Assembly: GCF_003665155.1 (NCBI RefSeq)
Contig: NZ_RCFQ01000001.1
Span: 1-64,000 of the forward strand
DNA length: 64,000 bases
Origin: Mariprofundus sp. EBB-1
GTDB taxonomy: Bacteria; Pseudomonadota; Zetaproteobacteria; Mariprofundales; Mariprofundaceae
Reading direction: 5' to 3'
Part shown: positions 24,189 through 32,188 of the stretch, in pieces
How the letters are laid out: each line of letters begins with the position of its first letter
Numbering within the stretch: the stretch's first letter is position 1
Position numbers and translations under genes: made by a program
Notes under the pieces: generated by a model
What the model saw: only the letters and a program-made list of their open reading frames with translations
Told to the model about the DNA's origin: nothing
The model's database searches: none

Positions 24189-24920
24189 ATGTTTGATATT
24201 CACTGTCATTTATTGCCCGGTATTGATGACGGAGCATCCACGCTTGAGCAGTCACTTGCTTTAGCCCGAATAGCCGTAGCTGATGGTATTACCCATTTGG
24301 TCTGCACGCCGCATATTCAGCCGGGCACCTACAATAACAACCTGAACACAATCAGTTCTGCTTTCTCTCTGTTTTCGTATGCGCTTGTCGAACATGAGAT
24401 TCCACTGCATGTTGCCATGGCAGCAGAAGTACGTATTTGTCCTGAAATCCTGCCGATGATAGCCAGTGGTAATATTCCCATGTTTAAAGCGCCAACTGGC
24501 GAGATGACTATGTTGTTGGAGTTCCCACATAGCCATATTCCGCCGGGCAGTGATAAAATGGTACGTTGGTTACGAGAGCAGGGTATCGGTGTGCTCATTG
24601 CACACCCTGAACGCAATAAAGAGATGATGCGTAATGTGGATAAACTATTACCATTTATCAATATGGGTTGTAAGCTTCAACTGACAGCGGCTTCTTTAGT
24701 AGGTCGTTTTGGTGACTTGTCTAAAATAGTTGCCATTGAATTATTAAAGCGGGGTTGGGTGTCATTGTTGGCTACTGATGCACACAATACCAATCGTAGA
24801 CCTCCAGTCATGCATGAAGGGCGCAGTGTTTGTGAATCCATCGTTGGTGTAGAGCTTGCAAATATGCTGGTTAATGAGGGACCCTGGTCACTGGTAGGGG
24901 GGATGTTTGCCCCAAGATGA
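24189..24920 (+). CDS. CpsB/YwqE-type PHP-domain tyrosine-protein phosphatase
   Basis: 243 residues. FDIHCHLLPGIDDGA at the N-terminus gives the first metal-binding histidines of the PHP fold. CTPHIQPGTY near 39, HPERN near 140 and LATDAHNT near 197 provide the rest. Family members dephosphorylate the tyrosine tail of the BY-kinase, here the Wzc-like protein encoded upstream, so the phosphorylation cycle of export is complete in this operon. Length is normal. Its 3' end overlaps a possible TTG start of the next gene. Confidence 0.92.
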   Translation: MFDIHCHLLPGIDDGASTLEQSLALARIAVADGITHLVCTPHIQPGTYNNNLNTISSAFSLFSYALVEHEIPLHVAMAAEVRICPEILPMIASGNIPMFKAPTGEMTMLLEFPHSHIPPGSDKMVRWLREQGIGVLIAHPERNKEMMRNVDKLLPFINMGCKLQLTAASLVGRFGDLSKIVAIELLKRGWVSLLATDAHNTNRRPPVMHEGRSVCESIVGVELANMLVNEGPWSLVGGMFAPR

Positions 24921-25629
24921 ACAGCTTTCGGGCCAGATAAATGATTCAGTGGTAGGCATGTTGAAATGGCCGTTGTTAGTCATGCTGGTGAGCATGCTCT
25001 TTTTTATGGCGTATCAGGCAGAGCATTATGCTGAAGCGTACGCTGCACAGCACCGTGTTTATATGAAGCTAGCCTCGTGGAACAAATCGTCTGTAGCAGC
25101 TCCAACTGTAAAGCAGTGGCAGGTACAGGAAAAGCGTATGAAAAACGCCATTGCATTAATGCCGGGTAATGCAGCGTTTCTCAATACATTAGGCCGACTG
25201 TATGAGTTTCGGGCCTTTCGCATGGAGGCCGTTCATGATCAGCTATCAAATGGCTTGAACGCGCTGTCACTGTTCAGGCAGGCCACTCACGCTAGCCCTG
25301 CGTGGGTCTATCCATGGATCAACCTGGCTTTGACCAAGGCACGCCTTAATCAGATGGATGCCGAGTTTGGAGAGGCAACTTTAAACGTTATCCAACTAGG
25401 ACCGTGGGAAGCTGATACGATGGCCTTGTCGGTTGAACTGGGTATGCGAGCGTATGGATCAGTCGATCCAGCACAGTGGAATATGGTTGTGCAATATATA
25501 CATCGTGTCGTAGATATAAAAGGTGAATACCTCAGAAATAGTTATGCAACATCTGGACGCATTGATGTCATCTGCAATCAACTGTATCGATTAATAGGTG
25601 GATCTAGCTATGAAAAAGTGTGTTATTAA
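24907..25629 (+). CDS. VpsP-like TPR membrane protein of polysaccharide clusters
   Basis: Up to 240 residues. One membrane helix (LKWPLLVMLVSMLFFMAY) stands near residue 19-37, followed by a periplasmic helical part with TPR-like character (LMPGNAAFLNTLGRLYEFRA, then ALSLFRQATHASPAWVYPWI). This layout matches the VpsP family of Vibrio-type exopolysaccharide clusters, whose exact role is not known. It may scaffold the polymerase or export machinery. The start could be a TTG at 24907 after GGGGGA, overlapping the phosphatase gene, or the ATG at 24958; the helix is kept in both. The next gene is on the other strand. Confidence 0.65.
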   Translation: MPQDEQLSGQINDSVVGMLKWPLLVMLVSMLFFMAYQAEHYAEAYAAQHRVYMKLASWNKSSVAAPTVKQWQVQEKRMKNAIALMPGNAAFLNTLGRLYEFRAFRMEAVHDQLSNGLNALSLFRQATHASPAWVYPWINLALTKARLNQMDAEFGEATLNVIQLGPWEADTMALSVELGMRAYGSVDPAQWNMVVQYIHRVVDIKGEYLRNSYATSGRIDVICNQLYRLIGGSSYEKVCY

Positions 25630-25653
25630 TGCAGCTCTGCCGAGTGTGTTTCT

Positions 25654-27093
25654 TTAATGTGTCTTGATCTGCTTTGTTACAAATGGAATGGCCATTAAGG
25701 CTGTAAACAGAGCCGCATTGGATGGTACTTGCAGATTAAAGTCGACTGTAGAATGAATCAGAATAGATGTGACTCCCATCAATGCAGCAAAATTCATTCC
25801 GAGAATCAGAGCATTGCGCCTCTTGATAAGGTTGATTGCAATTAGCGTGTAAAATATGAGTAGCAGGCAAAGTAGTGGTGCGGTACCAATGACTCCGAGT
25901 TCGAGTAAAAATTCTAAATAATCATTGTGGACATGATCAACATAATAGCTTGGCCCTTCTACCTTATAGGCTGGAAACGCACTGAAATAATTGCCCGCAC
26001 CAATACCACTCCAGCGAAATGATTCTGTCATTGTTAACGTGTCGGCATAGACATCTCCTCTCGAAGCCTCACTAATCACGCTCGTTTGTTCAATCCGGTC
26101 GACCACTTTTGAGAAGCCGAACCATGAGCCGATAATTAGAATATCCAGAATGATCAGGCTGGATAAAAAGATGATTACAGATTTGGAGGCGTGACGAGAG
26201 AGAGCGATAAACGCGATGCCTGCAATCACGAGACTGGCAAAAAAGGCTGTGTTACCCATCCGTGAATGGGTCATGACTAGAGCAATACAGAGGATAATAA
26301 GTAAAAGTCGTATCCGCGCTTTGGGGCCTAGTACTGTTTCGGTGTAGTGTAGAATGCGCTGTCGCCAGTTATTAAAATGATGGCGATGTAATAAGGCGAT
26401 AAGTAAACCTATTCCAATAGCCAATGACATCTCCATAAGCCCTGCAAGGTGGTCCGGATTAGAGTGAAAGCCTGTGGCGCGGCCTGTGGGTATTAGTAAT
26501 AATGCATTTGCCATAGAGTAGGTGTATTGATTGATTTGAAATTGATAGTTAGAGAGGATTAATAGTATGGCGGTGACAGCCTGAATGAGAGCAGACAAGA
26601 GAATGCTATAAGCAAACAACCGTAAACGTTTATGTGTGTTCACTAAGATTAAGGTAAGTGTAAATAGTAAAAAAAGAGCGAGTGCTTTGTGGAACTGTAG
26701 CCACGTTATCATAGGATCAAGTGATATGCTCATGGACCCTGAATTATTTTGTTGATGAAGTTTGTATGCTTCAGGTGATAATAGTGAGAGTATATTTTCA
26801 GGAAGATTCAGGCATTGAAATCCGATCCATAAGGTGCTTAGTAGTAACAGCACAACAGGTAAACGACTTTGACTTATTGTAGTGGGGAGTTTCATTGACC
26901 CGGTCGTGATCATCAACAGCGTGGCTATGGTTAACAGATAAATCCATATCTCCATGACCGAAATGGCCCATGGGAATTTACTGCCTAGCGGAATAGGTAG
27001 CCAGATAAATAGAGCTGCATAGGCGAAAAATAACAGTGTGTTTAAGCGTTCGAGTGCCATTGATTGTTGCATCATAGATGCCAAATAGTACAC
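25654..27093 (-). CDS. O-antigen ligase/polymerase-like membrane protein (Wzy_C family)
   Basis: About 470 residues with 11 or more hydrophobic helices. The defining part is the long periplasmic loop around RGDVYADTLTMTESFRWSGI, followed by DHVHNDYLEFLLELGVIGT near residue 390, the Wzy_C signature. It probably polymerises or ligates the exopolysaccharide at the periplasmic face. It is convergent with the VpsP-like gene and faces the export operon tail to tail. The start is ambiguous: GTG at 27093 or one of the ATGs 18-40 bases downstream; none has a strong ribosome site. A similar protein lies at 7472, so their tasks may differ. Confidence 0.82.
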   Translation of the reverse strand: MYYLASMMQQSMALERLNTLLFFAYAALFIWLPIPLGSKFPWAISVMEIWIYLLTIATLLMITTGSMKLPTTISQSRLPVVLLLLSTLWIGFQCLNLPENILSLLSPEAYKLHQQNNSGSMSISLDPMITWLQFHKALALFLLFTLTLILVNTHKRLRLFAYSILLSALIQAVTAILLILSNYQFQINQYTYSMANALLLIPTGRATGFHSNPDHLAGLMEMSLAIGIGLLIALLHRHHFNNWRQRILHYTETVLGPKARIRLLLIILCIALVMTHSRMGNTAFFASLVIAGIAFIALSRHASKSVIIFLSSLIILDILIIGSWFGFSKVVDRIEQTSVISEASRGDVYADTLTMTESFRWSGIGAGNYFSAFPAYKVEGPSYYVDHVHNDYLEFLLELGVIGTAPLLCLLLIFYTLIAINLIKRRNALILGMNFAALMGVTSILIHSTVDFNLQVPSNAALFTALMAIPFVTKQIKTH

Positions 27094-27113
27094 GAAACCG
27101 GTTATTCAGATAC

Positions 27114-27148
27114 AAAAAAAGCCCCGGACTTTCCGAGGCTTTTTTTTG
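27114..27148 (-). terminator. Intrinsic terminator, works in both directions
   Basis: GCCTCGGAAAGTCCGGGGC (minus strand) is flanked by a run of A on one side and T on the other. It lies 15 bases past the stop of the alanine-rich protein gene and upstream of the ligase-like gene. Confidence 0.85.
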
Positions 27149-27162
27149 TTCATTGCATTTAA

Positions 27163-27957
27163 TCAAACGCTTGCAGGGAGAGTACGTCCTCCGACTGTAG
27201 TCGGTAGCGTTGCAACTGTATTGGTGGCTGTAGTTGCAGCAGTCGTAACTGCAGTAGAATTACCTGCTGCTGTTGCAGCAAGTGTAGCTGTCGGGTCGCT
27301 TACTGCGCCAGAATCTACTGCTTGTTGGGCGCCAGCGGTGACTTGAGCAGCTTGTGCGGGTGCCGCTTGTTTGGCGGCAGCGACTACAGCGGTGGCTGCT
27401 GCTGGGGCAGCTGATACAGCTGCATTAGTTACTGCTGCTGCGGCTGTAGGGGCAGCAGTGATAGCCGCTGCAGTTGTGGTAGCGGCTGCATTTTCAGTGG
27501 CCGCAGCAATTGTAGCTGCGGTGGCTCCTGGTGCAGCGGCGGCTGTAGCTGTGGCGAGAGCTACAGAAGTTGTTACGGCCGCAGTAGTAACTGTAGCGGC
27601 AGCAGCTCCTGCTGCTGCATCAATGGATGCTTGTGTGGCTCCGGGTGCTGCTGCGGCTGCGCTTTTAGCTACATTTACGGAGGCAGTTACAGCAGCAGCT
27701 GTAATGGCTACAGCCATGCCTGGATTGCTTGTAATAGCTGCCGTGGTGATCGCCGCTGCTTTGGCTGGAGCGGCCGTTACCATCAGGGCAACGGCTTGTT
27801 CTGCGCTGAGTCCCTGGTTGGTGATCAGGTCAGCCAGCACAGCTGCTTCTGTTTGAGTCTGTAGAGCCGTTGCAACGGCGGTCTGGTTGGCGGGCACGGC
27901 GTTGGCAGCAGAGATGCTGATGATCATAGCTATGATAAACATCATGAAGTTTTTCAT
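27163..27957 (-). CDS. Secreted alanine/threonine-rich repeat protein
   Basis: 264 residues. A signal peptide (MKNFMMFIIAMIISISAANA) is followed by a short ordered part (LADLITNQGLSAEQAVALMV) and then about 190 residues made almost only of Ala, Thr and Val. The latter contain loose repeats such as AAAAPGATQASIDAA and AAAAPGATAATIAAA. The C-terminus is VGGRTLPASV, nearly the same as the end of the FecR protein at 30475 (LAGRSLPVSL). The composition suggests helical, possibly surface-exposed or aggregating structure. I recognise no family and assign no function. It is transcribed alone from a good promoter and ends at a terminator. Confidence 0.8.
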   Translation of the reverse strand: MKNFMMFIIAMIISISAANAVPANQTAVATALQTQTEAAVLADLITNQGLSAEQAVALMVTAAPAKAAAITTAAITSNPGMAVAITAAAVTASVNVAKSAAAAAPGATQASIDAAAGAAAATVTTAAVTTSVALATATAAAAPGATAATIAAATENAAATTTAAAITAAPTAAAAVTNAAVSAAPAAATAVVAAAKQAAPAQAAQVTAGAQQAVDSGAVSDPTATLAATAAGNSTAVTTAATTATNTVATLPTTVGGRTLPASV

Positions 27958-28017
27958 TGGTTTGTTCCTCTCTAATTAAGTTTGAGTGATTTGTAATGGC
28001 TAAAGCATCCTGCTCGA

Positions 28018-28029
28018 AGCATATATGCT
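28018..28029. promoter_or_regulatory. Palindrome AGCATATATGCT at the predicted transcription start
   Basis: A perfect 12-base palindrome six bases downstream of the -10 box of the minus-strand promoter at 28035, in a typical repressor position. Confidence 0.35.
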
Positions 28030-28034
28030 ACTCA

Positions 28035-28062
28035 ATTATAGCAGAGGAATGATCAATCGCAA
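28035..28062 (-). promoter_or_regulatory. Sigma-70 promoter of the Ala-rich protein gene
   Basis: On the minus strand TTGCGA, 16 bases, then a perfect TATAAT. The predicted start lies about 70 bases before the ATG. Confidence 0.65.
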
Positions 28063-28360
28063 GCATTCCCCCGCGTAAGAAAAATATTACCACACAACTA
28101 GATACCCTGGCATGATTGAAGCACATCAATTTTTGGAGCTATTTCATTGGTAGAAAATCAGGCTTTTGACCTCTTGAGAAAACCCATTTGACTGATTTTA
28201 CCTGAGCTATGAGCCTTGAAGAGAATGCTGTTGTATTCTATACGTTATCGGGATAAAAAACCCTTGCGGTGATGATGGGGCTTCCCTAACATAAAAGGGA
28301 TCGGGTTCTACCCTGTTTTTACGGACACATCTAAAAAGAGGCATACAATGCCCATGAGGA

Positions 28361-28654
28361 GTGTCCATGACCAAGCGAAGAAAATACAGCGCAGAGTTTA
28401 AGCGCGAAGCCATAGCCTTTACCAAACAGCCAGGAGTTAGCTGTCGTCAAATTGCCTTGGAGATAGGTATTAATCCCAACCTGCTGTCACGTTGGAAACG
28501 AGAAGCGGAAGGCTCATCAGATAAAGTATTCTCAGGCAGCGGTACCCCACGAGACGAGGAGCTGTCTCGTTTGAAGCGGGAACTAGCCCGAGTGAAGAAG
28601 GAGCGTGATTTTTTGCGCGAAGCGGCAACGTTCTTTGCCAAGGGATCGTCCTGA
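28361..28654 (+). CDS. IS3-family transposase OrfA
   Basis: 97 residues with the HTH_Tnp_1 domain: [20 protein letters not shown], then [22 protein letters not shown], followed by a leucine-zipper-like stretch ([20 protein letters not shown]) that in this family multimerises OrfA and leads into the frameshift site. The end, [11 protein letters not shown], is the usual OrfA/OrfB junction. The translation start may be the ATG at 28367. Confidence 0.9.
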   Translation: MSMTKRRKYSAEFKREAIAFTKQPGVSCRQIALEIGINPNLLSRWKREAEGSSDKVFSGSGTPRDEELSRLKRELARVKKERDFLREAATFFAKGSS

Positions 28655-29508
28655 GGTATCAGGCGATTCAACGTTGTCGCAGTGAATTCTCGGTTCGTCT
28701 TATGTGTCGTTGCTTGAAGGTATCTCCCAGCGGTTATTACGCCTGGGAATCGCGTAGTCCGAGTCTCCGTGAGGCTGAGAACGCCCGATTGTTAGAACGC
28801 ATTCGGGATATTCACGACGACAGTGGTGGTATTATTGGCGCTCCCCGGATGCACGAGGATCTGCAGGCTGAAGGCGAGAGCATCAGCTTGAATCGTGTGG
28901 CCCGGCTAATGGCAGCACACGGCATTCAGGGCTGGCCTCGCAAGAAGGGACGGGGACGAAAGCGGCAGACGGTTCGACCTGCGGGGATAAAAAATCATCT
29001 GGAGCGAGATTTCACCGCCCTGGAACCTGACTCCAAGTGGGTTACCGACATTACGGAGATCGCAACGCAGGAGGGCAAGCTATACCTGTGTGTGGTACTA
29101 GACCTGCACAGCAAATTAGTGATTGGTTGGTCCATGCATCATAGGCAAGACCGTCACATGGTCATGCGGGCTGTGGAAATGGCTGTATGGCAGCGACGAG
29201 GCGCGGCTAACGTTGTTTTGCACTCAGACCGGGGCTGTTAGTTTACCAGTGGCGACTACCAGAAACTGCTCAAGCAACATGGTCTGGTAAGTAGTATGAG
29301 CGCTGTTGGCCACTGTGGTGATAATGCTGCCTGCGAAGGGTTCTTTGGCATGCTGAAACGTGAAAGAATCCATCACCGTCGCTATCGAACAATCAACGAA
29401 GCAAGAGCAGATGTGTTTGATTATCTGGAGAGGTTCCATAATCCCAGAATGCGGCGCAGACTCGCCGCTCAGGATATGAAGTTTACATCGTTTCTAAACC
29501 GTCCGTAG
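28651..29508 (+). pseudogene. IS3-family transposase OrfB with an internal amber stop
   Basis: The DDE integrase part reads [34 protein letters not shown] (first Asp), VVLHSDRGC (second Asp), then a TAG at 29239-29241. It continues in the same frame with FTSGDYQKLLKQHG, CGDNAACEGFFGMLKRERI (catalytic Glu) and the C-terminus to 29508. The TAG replaces the glutamine of the common DRGSQFTS motif (CAG to TAG). Everything else is intact, so inactivation is recent unless the stop is suppressed. Joining to OrfA would need a -1 frameshift near 28650. Confidence 0.85.
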
Positions 29509-29534
29509 AAACGGGGTAGAACCCAATCAGGTGG

Positions 29535-29554
29535 TTTTTTTTTGGGGGGGGGGG
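29535..29554 (+). repeat. Homopolymer runs T9 then G11
   Basis: Nine T are followed directly by eleven G just right of the IS3 end and just before the RAYT remnant. Such a run is prone to replication slippage and to sequencing or assembly error. Confidence 0.85.
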
Positions 29555-29557
29555 ACG

Positions 29558-29644
29558 ATAGCAAGAACATTACGAATAGAATATGAAGGTGCAGTCTATC
29601 ATATTCCCTCACACGGAAATGCTTGTGGCGATGAAGATTTTTAG
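29558..29644 (+). pseudogene. N-terminal fragment of a REP-associated tyrosine transposase (RAYT)
   Basis: The 28 codons read ARTLRIEYEGAVYHIPSHGN after an ATA in place of the start codon, and stop at a TAG. RAYT/TnpA-REP proteins begin with M-A-R-x-L-R-I-E-(Y/F)-x-G-A-x-Y-H-V-x-x-R-G-N, so this is their N-terminus. The rest was displaced by the IS4 remnant; the C-terminal part lies at about 30195-30400. Confidence 0.75.
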
Positions 29645-29960
29645 TTTCAGGTATTGCTTGATCCATTTAAAGAATAGTTCGACCTGCCACGCTGCTTGTA
29701 AATATCTGCGATGGTATTGGCCGACCAGCGAAAATGATTGGTGATGAATGTATATTCTTTGTTGGTTTCTGTATCCAGATAATCCAGTTTTTCGTTGGCT
29801 CTGTCCAATGCTGGTTTACTGACCTTCTTGCAGCCCAGATGATAGTGGCGAGCGGTCTGACTATCCAGCGAGGAGGTGATATCACGCAAGCTTGTACGAC
29901 CAGCAAGGTGAGCTGTAGCCAGAATAAATTGTGACCACCTCGGTGAAGCATTGCTTCATC
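29645..29960 (-). pseudogene. IS4-family transposase remnant with internal deletion and frameshift
   Basis: On the minus strand one frame reads QFILATAHLAGRTSLRDITS, then SSLDSQTARHYHLGCKKVSK and PALDRANEK, as in the N-terminal DUF4372/DDE_1 IS4 transposases. It then jumps directly to YLDTETNKEYTFITNHFRWS and ANTIADIYKQR from the C-terminal half, so the catalytic middle is deleted. A shift of frame follows before WQVELFFKWIKQYLKLK. It is inserted in the RAYT gene. Confidence 0.75.
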
Positions 29961-30194
29961 GCCTCTCATCGTGTTGCCTGCTGAATGAATTAAATTGATG
30001 TCTCGGAATCAATTTAATTATTTGTGAAAAGGTTTTATGATGATGTATGGCGGCCTACTCTCCTTTTGTTGTAGTTAGTTGCTCGATATAACTATGATGA
30101 CAGAATTCAGAGGATCAGGCTTCTTTTAAACTTATAAGTGGGTCAGCAGAGAGGCAGAGCTCAATTATCTGTTGGTAGTAACACGAAAGAAATT

Positions 30195-30400
30195 CCGAAA
30201 CGAAAGAAGCAATTGCGTCATTTACATTTGCCTGAATTGGCAGGTTTGAACAGAGAGACAAAAGGTTGGATGCGTGTGGCATATCGTGAGCATGGGGGCA
30301 CGATACAGTAGATTGCTGAATAGCAGGGATTCACCATTTTACAGTGAGTCGCTTCATCAAGGTTAGATATGACAATGGGCGAAACAAGACCTTGTAGCGC
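30195..30400 (+). pseudogene. C-terminal fragment of the RAYT gene
   Basis: One frame reads EIPKRKKQLRHLHLPELAGL, then GWMRVAYREHGGTIQ, a stop, and IAE. Another frame ends KVRYDNGRNKTL and stops. RAYT proteins end with a basic linker, an A-Y-x-x-x-G-Y-T-x-x-x-I-A helix-turn-helix and a K-x-K-T tail, which this matches with several stops and frameshifts. With 29558-29644 it makes one disrupted gene. Confidence 0.6.
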
Positions 30401-30426
30401 GTGATCCTATAGCGCCCAAGAAAAAA

Positions 30427-30450
30427 GGCTCCTCAAGGGGAGCCTTTTAT
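30427..30450 (-). terminator. Intrinsic terminator of the FecR-domain gene
   Basis: GGCTCC and GGAGCC (with extra pairs) form a hairpin followed on the minus strand by TTTTTT, 25 bases past the stop at 30475. Confidence 0.85.
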
Positions 30451-30474
30451 TCTGAACCCTTTACTTTTTAGTTG

Positions 30475-31380
30475 TTACAGGCTGACCGGCAAGCTGCGAC
30501 CGGCTAAAGTGCCCGGGAAAGAATTCGGGCCTTTGCCATCATTAAACTTTAAAACGGTATCAGTGTTGCCATTGCCTTGGGCGGCAGTTGGATTGGCTGC
30601 ATTTGCCGCTCTAATCGCAGCCATTGCAGTTAAAATGGCTGCAACATCTGTATAAACCTGCTGATTCGGAGCTGTTGCTTTGGTTAAAACTGTACGAGTA
30701 TTTGCCATTTCTGTCGCTGTTAATGTTGTTGCCGGGGCGGGCGAGGTACCATTAGAGCTTCTGCTAAGTATTCCATTTGCTGGTACTTCGAATTGCTGAT
30801 TTGCTGTAACCATAACCGATTCATTGCTGTTGCCAGCGCCTCGCACTGCGACCCTGCCTTCTGTCACAGTAATAAAAGTTCTTCCATCTGCTGTGATGGT
30901 TACATAGAACGCAGTACCGCGCACAGAAATAACTGCCGACGGGGTTTCTACTGTGAAGTCGGTCGTCTCACTGCCCAGTTTGGCTACGACAACTTCAACT
31001 GTTCCCTGTACTGCATTCAGGATGGCTTTGCGCACGTTGTTTGTTTCGTCATATGTGAACTCTTTGATATTCATCTCGAAGTTCTGACCCATATTCAACA
31101 TACTGTTATCGATGAACTTCAGCTGGGTGCGGGAGCGTTTTTTGGTGATTACCGTATCCTGCAAGAGCGCAGGTGTTCCGACCGAGGCTACAAGTGATGC
31201 TTTTGTCGCACTGTGTAGGGCACTTACCGAACCGGTCACCGTGGTGAAGCTGGCAACCGATGGATTATCTTCAGCATGGGCGAGATTGACGCCGCCAAGT
31301 AGAGAGAACGACAGCATCAAGATGCCTATTTTTTGTAAAGCTGTTGGGGTAAAGGCTATTGCTAGTCTAGTTGAGAACAT
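30475..31380 (-). CDS. Secreted FecR-domain protein
   Basis: 301 residues: an N-terminal signal sequence (IGILMLSFSLLGGVNLAHA, cleaved near 36), then a FecR domain (about 45-190). The domain includes KKRSRTQLKFIDNSMLNMG, VQGTVEVVVAKLG, FTVETPSAVISVRGTAF and TEGRVAVRG, all typical of the stand-alone periplasmic or surface FecR proteins rather than the anti-sigma factor. An Ala/Asn/Thr-rich tail ends in SFPGTLAGRSLPVSL, shared with the protein at 27163. It faces away from the SH3/CHASE2/LapG/LapD cluster, with which it may share a control region. Function is not known. CAGGTGA precedes the ATG. Confidence 0.85.
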   Translation of the reverse strand: MFSTRLAIAFTPTALQKIGILMLSFSLLGGVNLAHAEDNPSVASFTTVTGSVSALHSATKASLVASVGTPALLQDTVITKKRSRTQLKFIDNSMLNMGQNFEMNIKEFTYDETNNVRKAILNAVQGTVEVVVAKLGSETTDFTVETPSAVISVRGTAFYVTITADGRTFITVTEGRVAVRGAGNSNESVMVTANQQFEVPANGILSRSSNGTSPAPATTLTATEMANTRTVLTKATAPNQQVYTDVAAILTAMAAIRAANAANPTAAQGNGNTDTVLKFNDGKGPNSFPGTLAGRSLPVSL

Positions 31381-31827
31381 ATTTAAAAATCACCTGTTTG
31401 TTTGGGCTACTGTCAAGAACAGTGCAAAAAAGACAATCATAATAAAGCGTAAATCCGTATAACGCACTGCTGTCTAAACGTATCGTTGTTCGCGACATCC
31501 TGCCGAGATAAAAGCTGCTCCATAACCCAGTCCATAGATATGCATGAATGGGTGGATGGAATCAAACTCTTGCCGCCTACTATAGACTAAAAATAGCAGA
31601 ACTCAAACCTATCTGCACAAGCGGGTATGGCCCATTCGAATTTGAGCTTGTGATCGCTGTTGGAATGAAGTGATTCTGTGCGTGCATGGGTAATCCACCG
31701 CATGGTTTAATAGCGGGTAGTTATGCGATTGCAAAAGCTGGTAATTTCAACAGGAGCAGTACATGCTGCGCACTGTTCTGGAGAGGAGCATATGGCTATG
31801 GCTGCTGCATAGCATGGAGGGTGTTTG
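31381..31827. other. 450-base divergent intergenic region
   Basis: Lies between the FecR gene and the SH3/CHASE2/LapGD cluster, so it should hold promoters for both. I see a 7-base inverted pair (CACAAGC at 31615, GCTTGTG at 31645) but no clear sigma-70 boxes and no convincing riboswitch fold. Confidence 0.4.
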
Positions 31828-32139
31828 ATGTTTACAAGGTTGATCCCACTGATTTGTGTCACGGTGGTATGTTTCTGTTCCCCCGCGCTATTAGTCGCTG
31901 CCGAACTCTACGCTGAGCAGGTGCTGCTTGAAGAGCCCAGTAAAAAATCTGTCAGTGTTGGTATTGGGGCTAAGGGCGTTGTTTCGGTCATTGAACGCAG
32001 AGGTTATTGGGTGAAGCTGAAAGCGGGAAACGTGGTTGGCTGGACCGAACTGGGCCATGTCAAAATGGATGAGACTGTGCAGTGGATGGCGCCAATCGAT
32101 GTATTGCGTGATACAGGCCGCTTGGGGAAAGCACGTTGA
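31828..32139 (+). CDS. Small secreted SH3-domain protein
   Basis: 103 residues from the ATG at 31828 (GGAGGG six bases upstream). A signal peptide (PLICVTVVCFCSPALLVAAE) is followed by one bacterial SH3 domain: LYAEQVLLEEPSKKSVSVGI, VVSVIERRGYWVKLKAGNVVGWTEL. Such domains bind peptidoglycan or act as protein adaptors. It is the first gene of a plus-strand cluster leading to CHASE2, LapG and LapD, so it may be a periplasmic partner of that signalling system, but this is inferred from position only. Confidence 0.75.
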   Translation: MFTRLIPLICVTVVCFCSPALLVAAELYAEQVLLEEPSKKSVSVGIGAKGVVSVIERRGYWVKLKAGNVVGWTELGHVKMDETVQWMAPIDVLRDTGRLGKAR

Positions 32140-32188
32140 TAGCCATGATAGCGTATTCCGAACACCACACTGCTGATGAGGTGACCGC

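Larger units (their letters stand above)
27958..28302. other. Non-coding gap between the Ala-rich gene and an IS3 element
   Basis: Contains the promoter and leader of the alanine-rich protein gene near 27958-28062. The remaining 240 bases up to the IS end hold no recognisable gene; one short inverted pair, TCCCT and AGGGA, lies near 28281-28300. Confidence 0.5.
28303..29524 (+). mobile_element. IS3-family insertion sequence
   Basis: The ends are inverted repeats: GGGTTCTACCCTGTTTTTAC at the left (28303) and, read on the minus strand from 29524, GGGTTCTACCCCGTTTCTAC, both continuing GGAC. Two transposase frames lie between them, as in IS3 elements that use programmed frameshifting. The second is broken by a stop codon. 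The flanks GATC and AATC differ by one base, so target duplication is not certain. Confidence 0.88.

Noticed and set aside
27371..27856. 161-codon Ala/Val-rich frame on the plus strand opposite the alanine-rich protein
   Set aside because: GC-rich Ala codons (GCN) read as other simple residues on the other strand; this is an artefact of the low-complexity gene.
31381..31827. Possible c-di-GMP (GEMM) riboswitch ahead of the LapG/LapD cluster
   Set aside because: A GCAAAAGC segment and some stems are present, but the conserved CAGGGCAAACC and GAAA tetraloop parts are missing.
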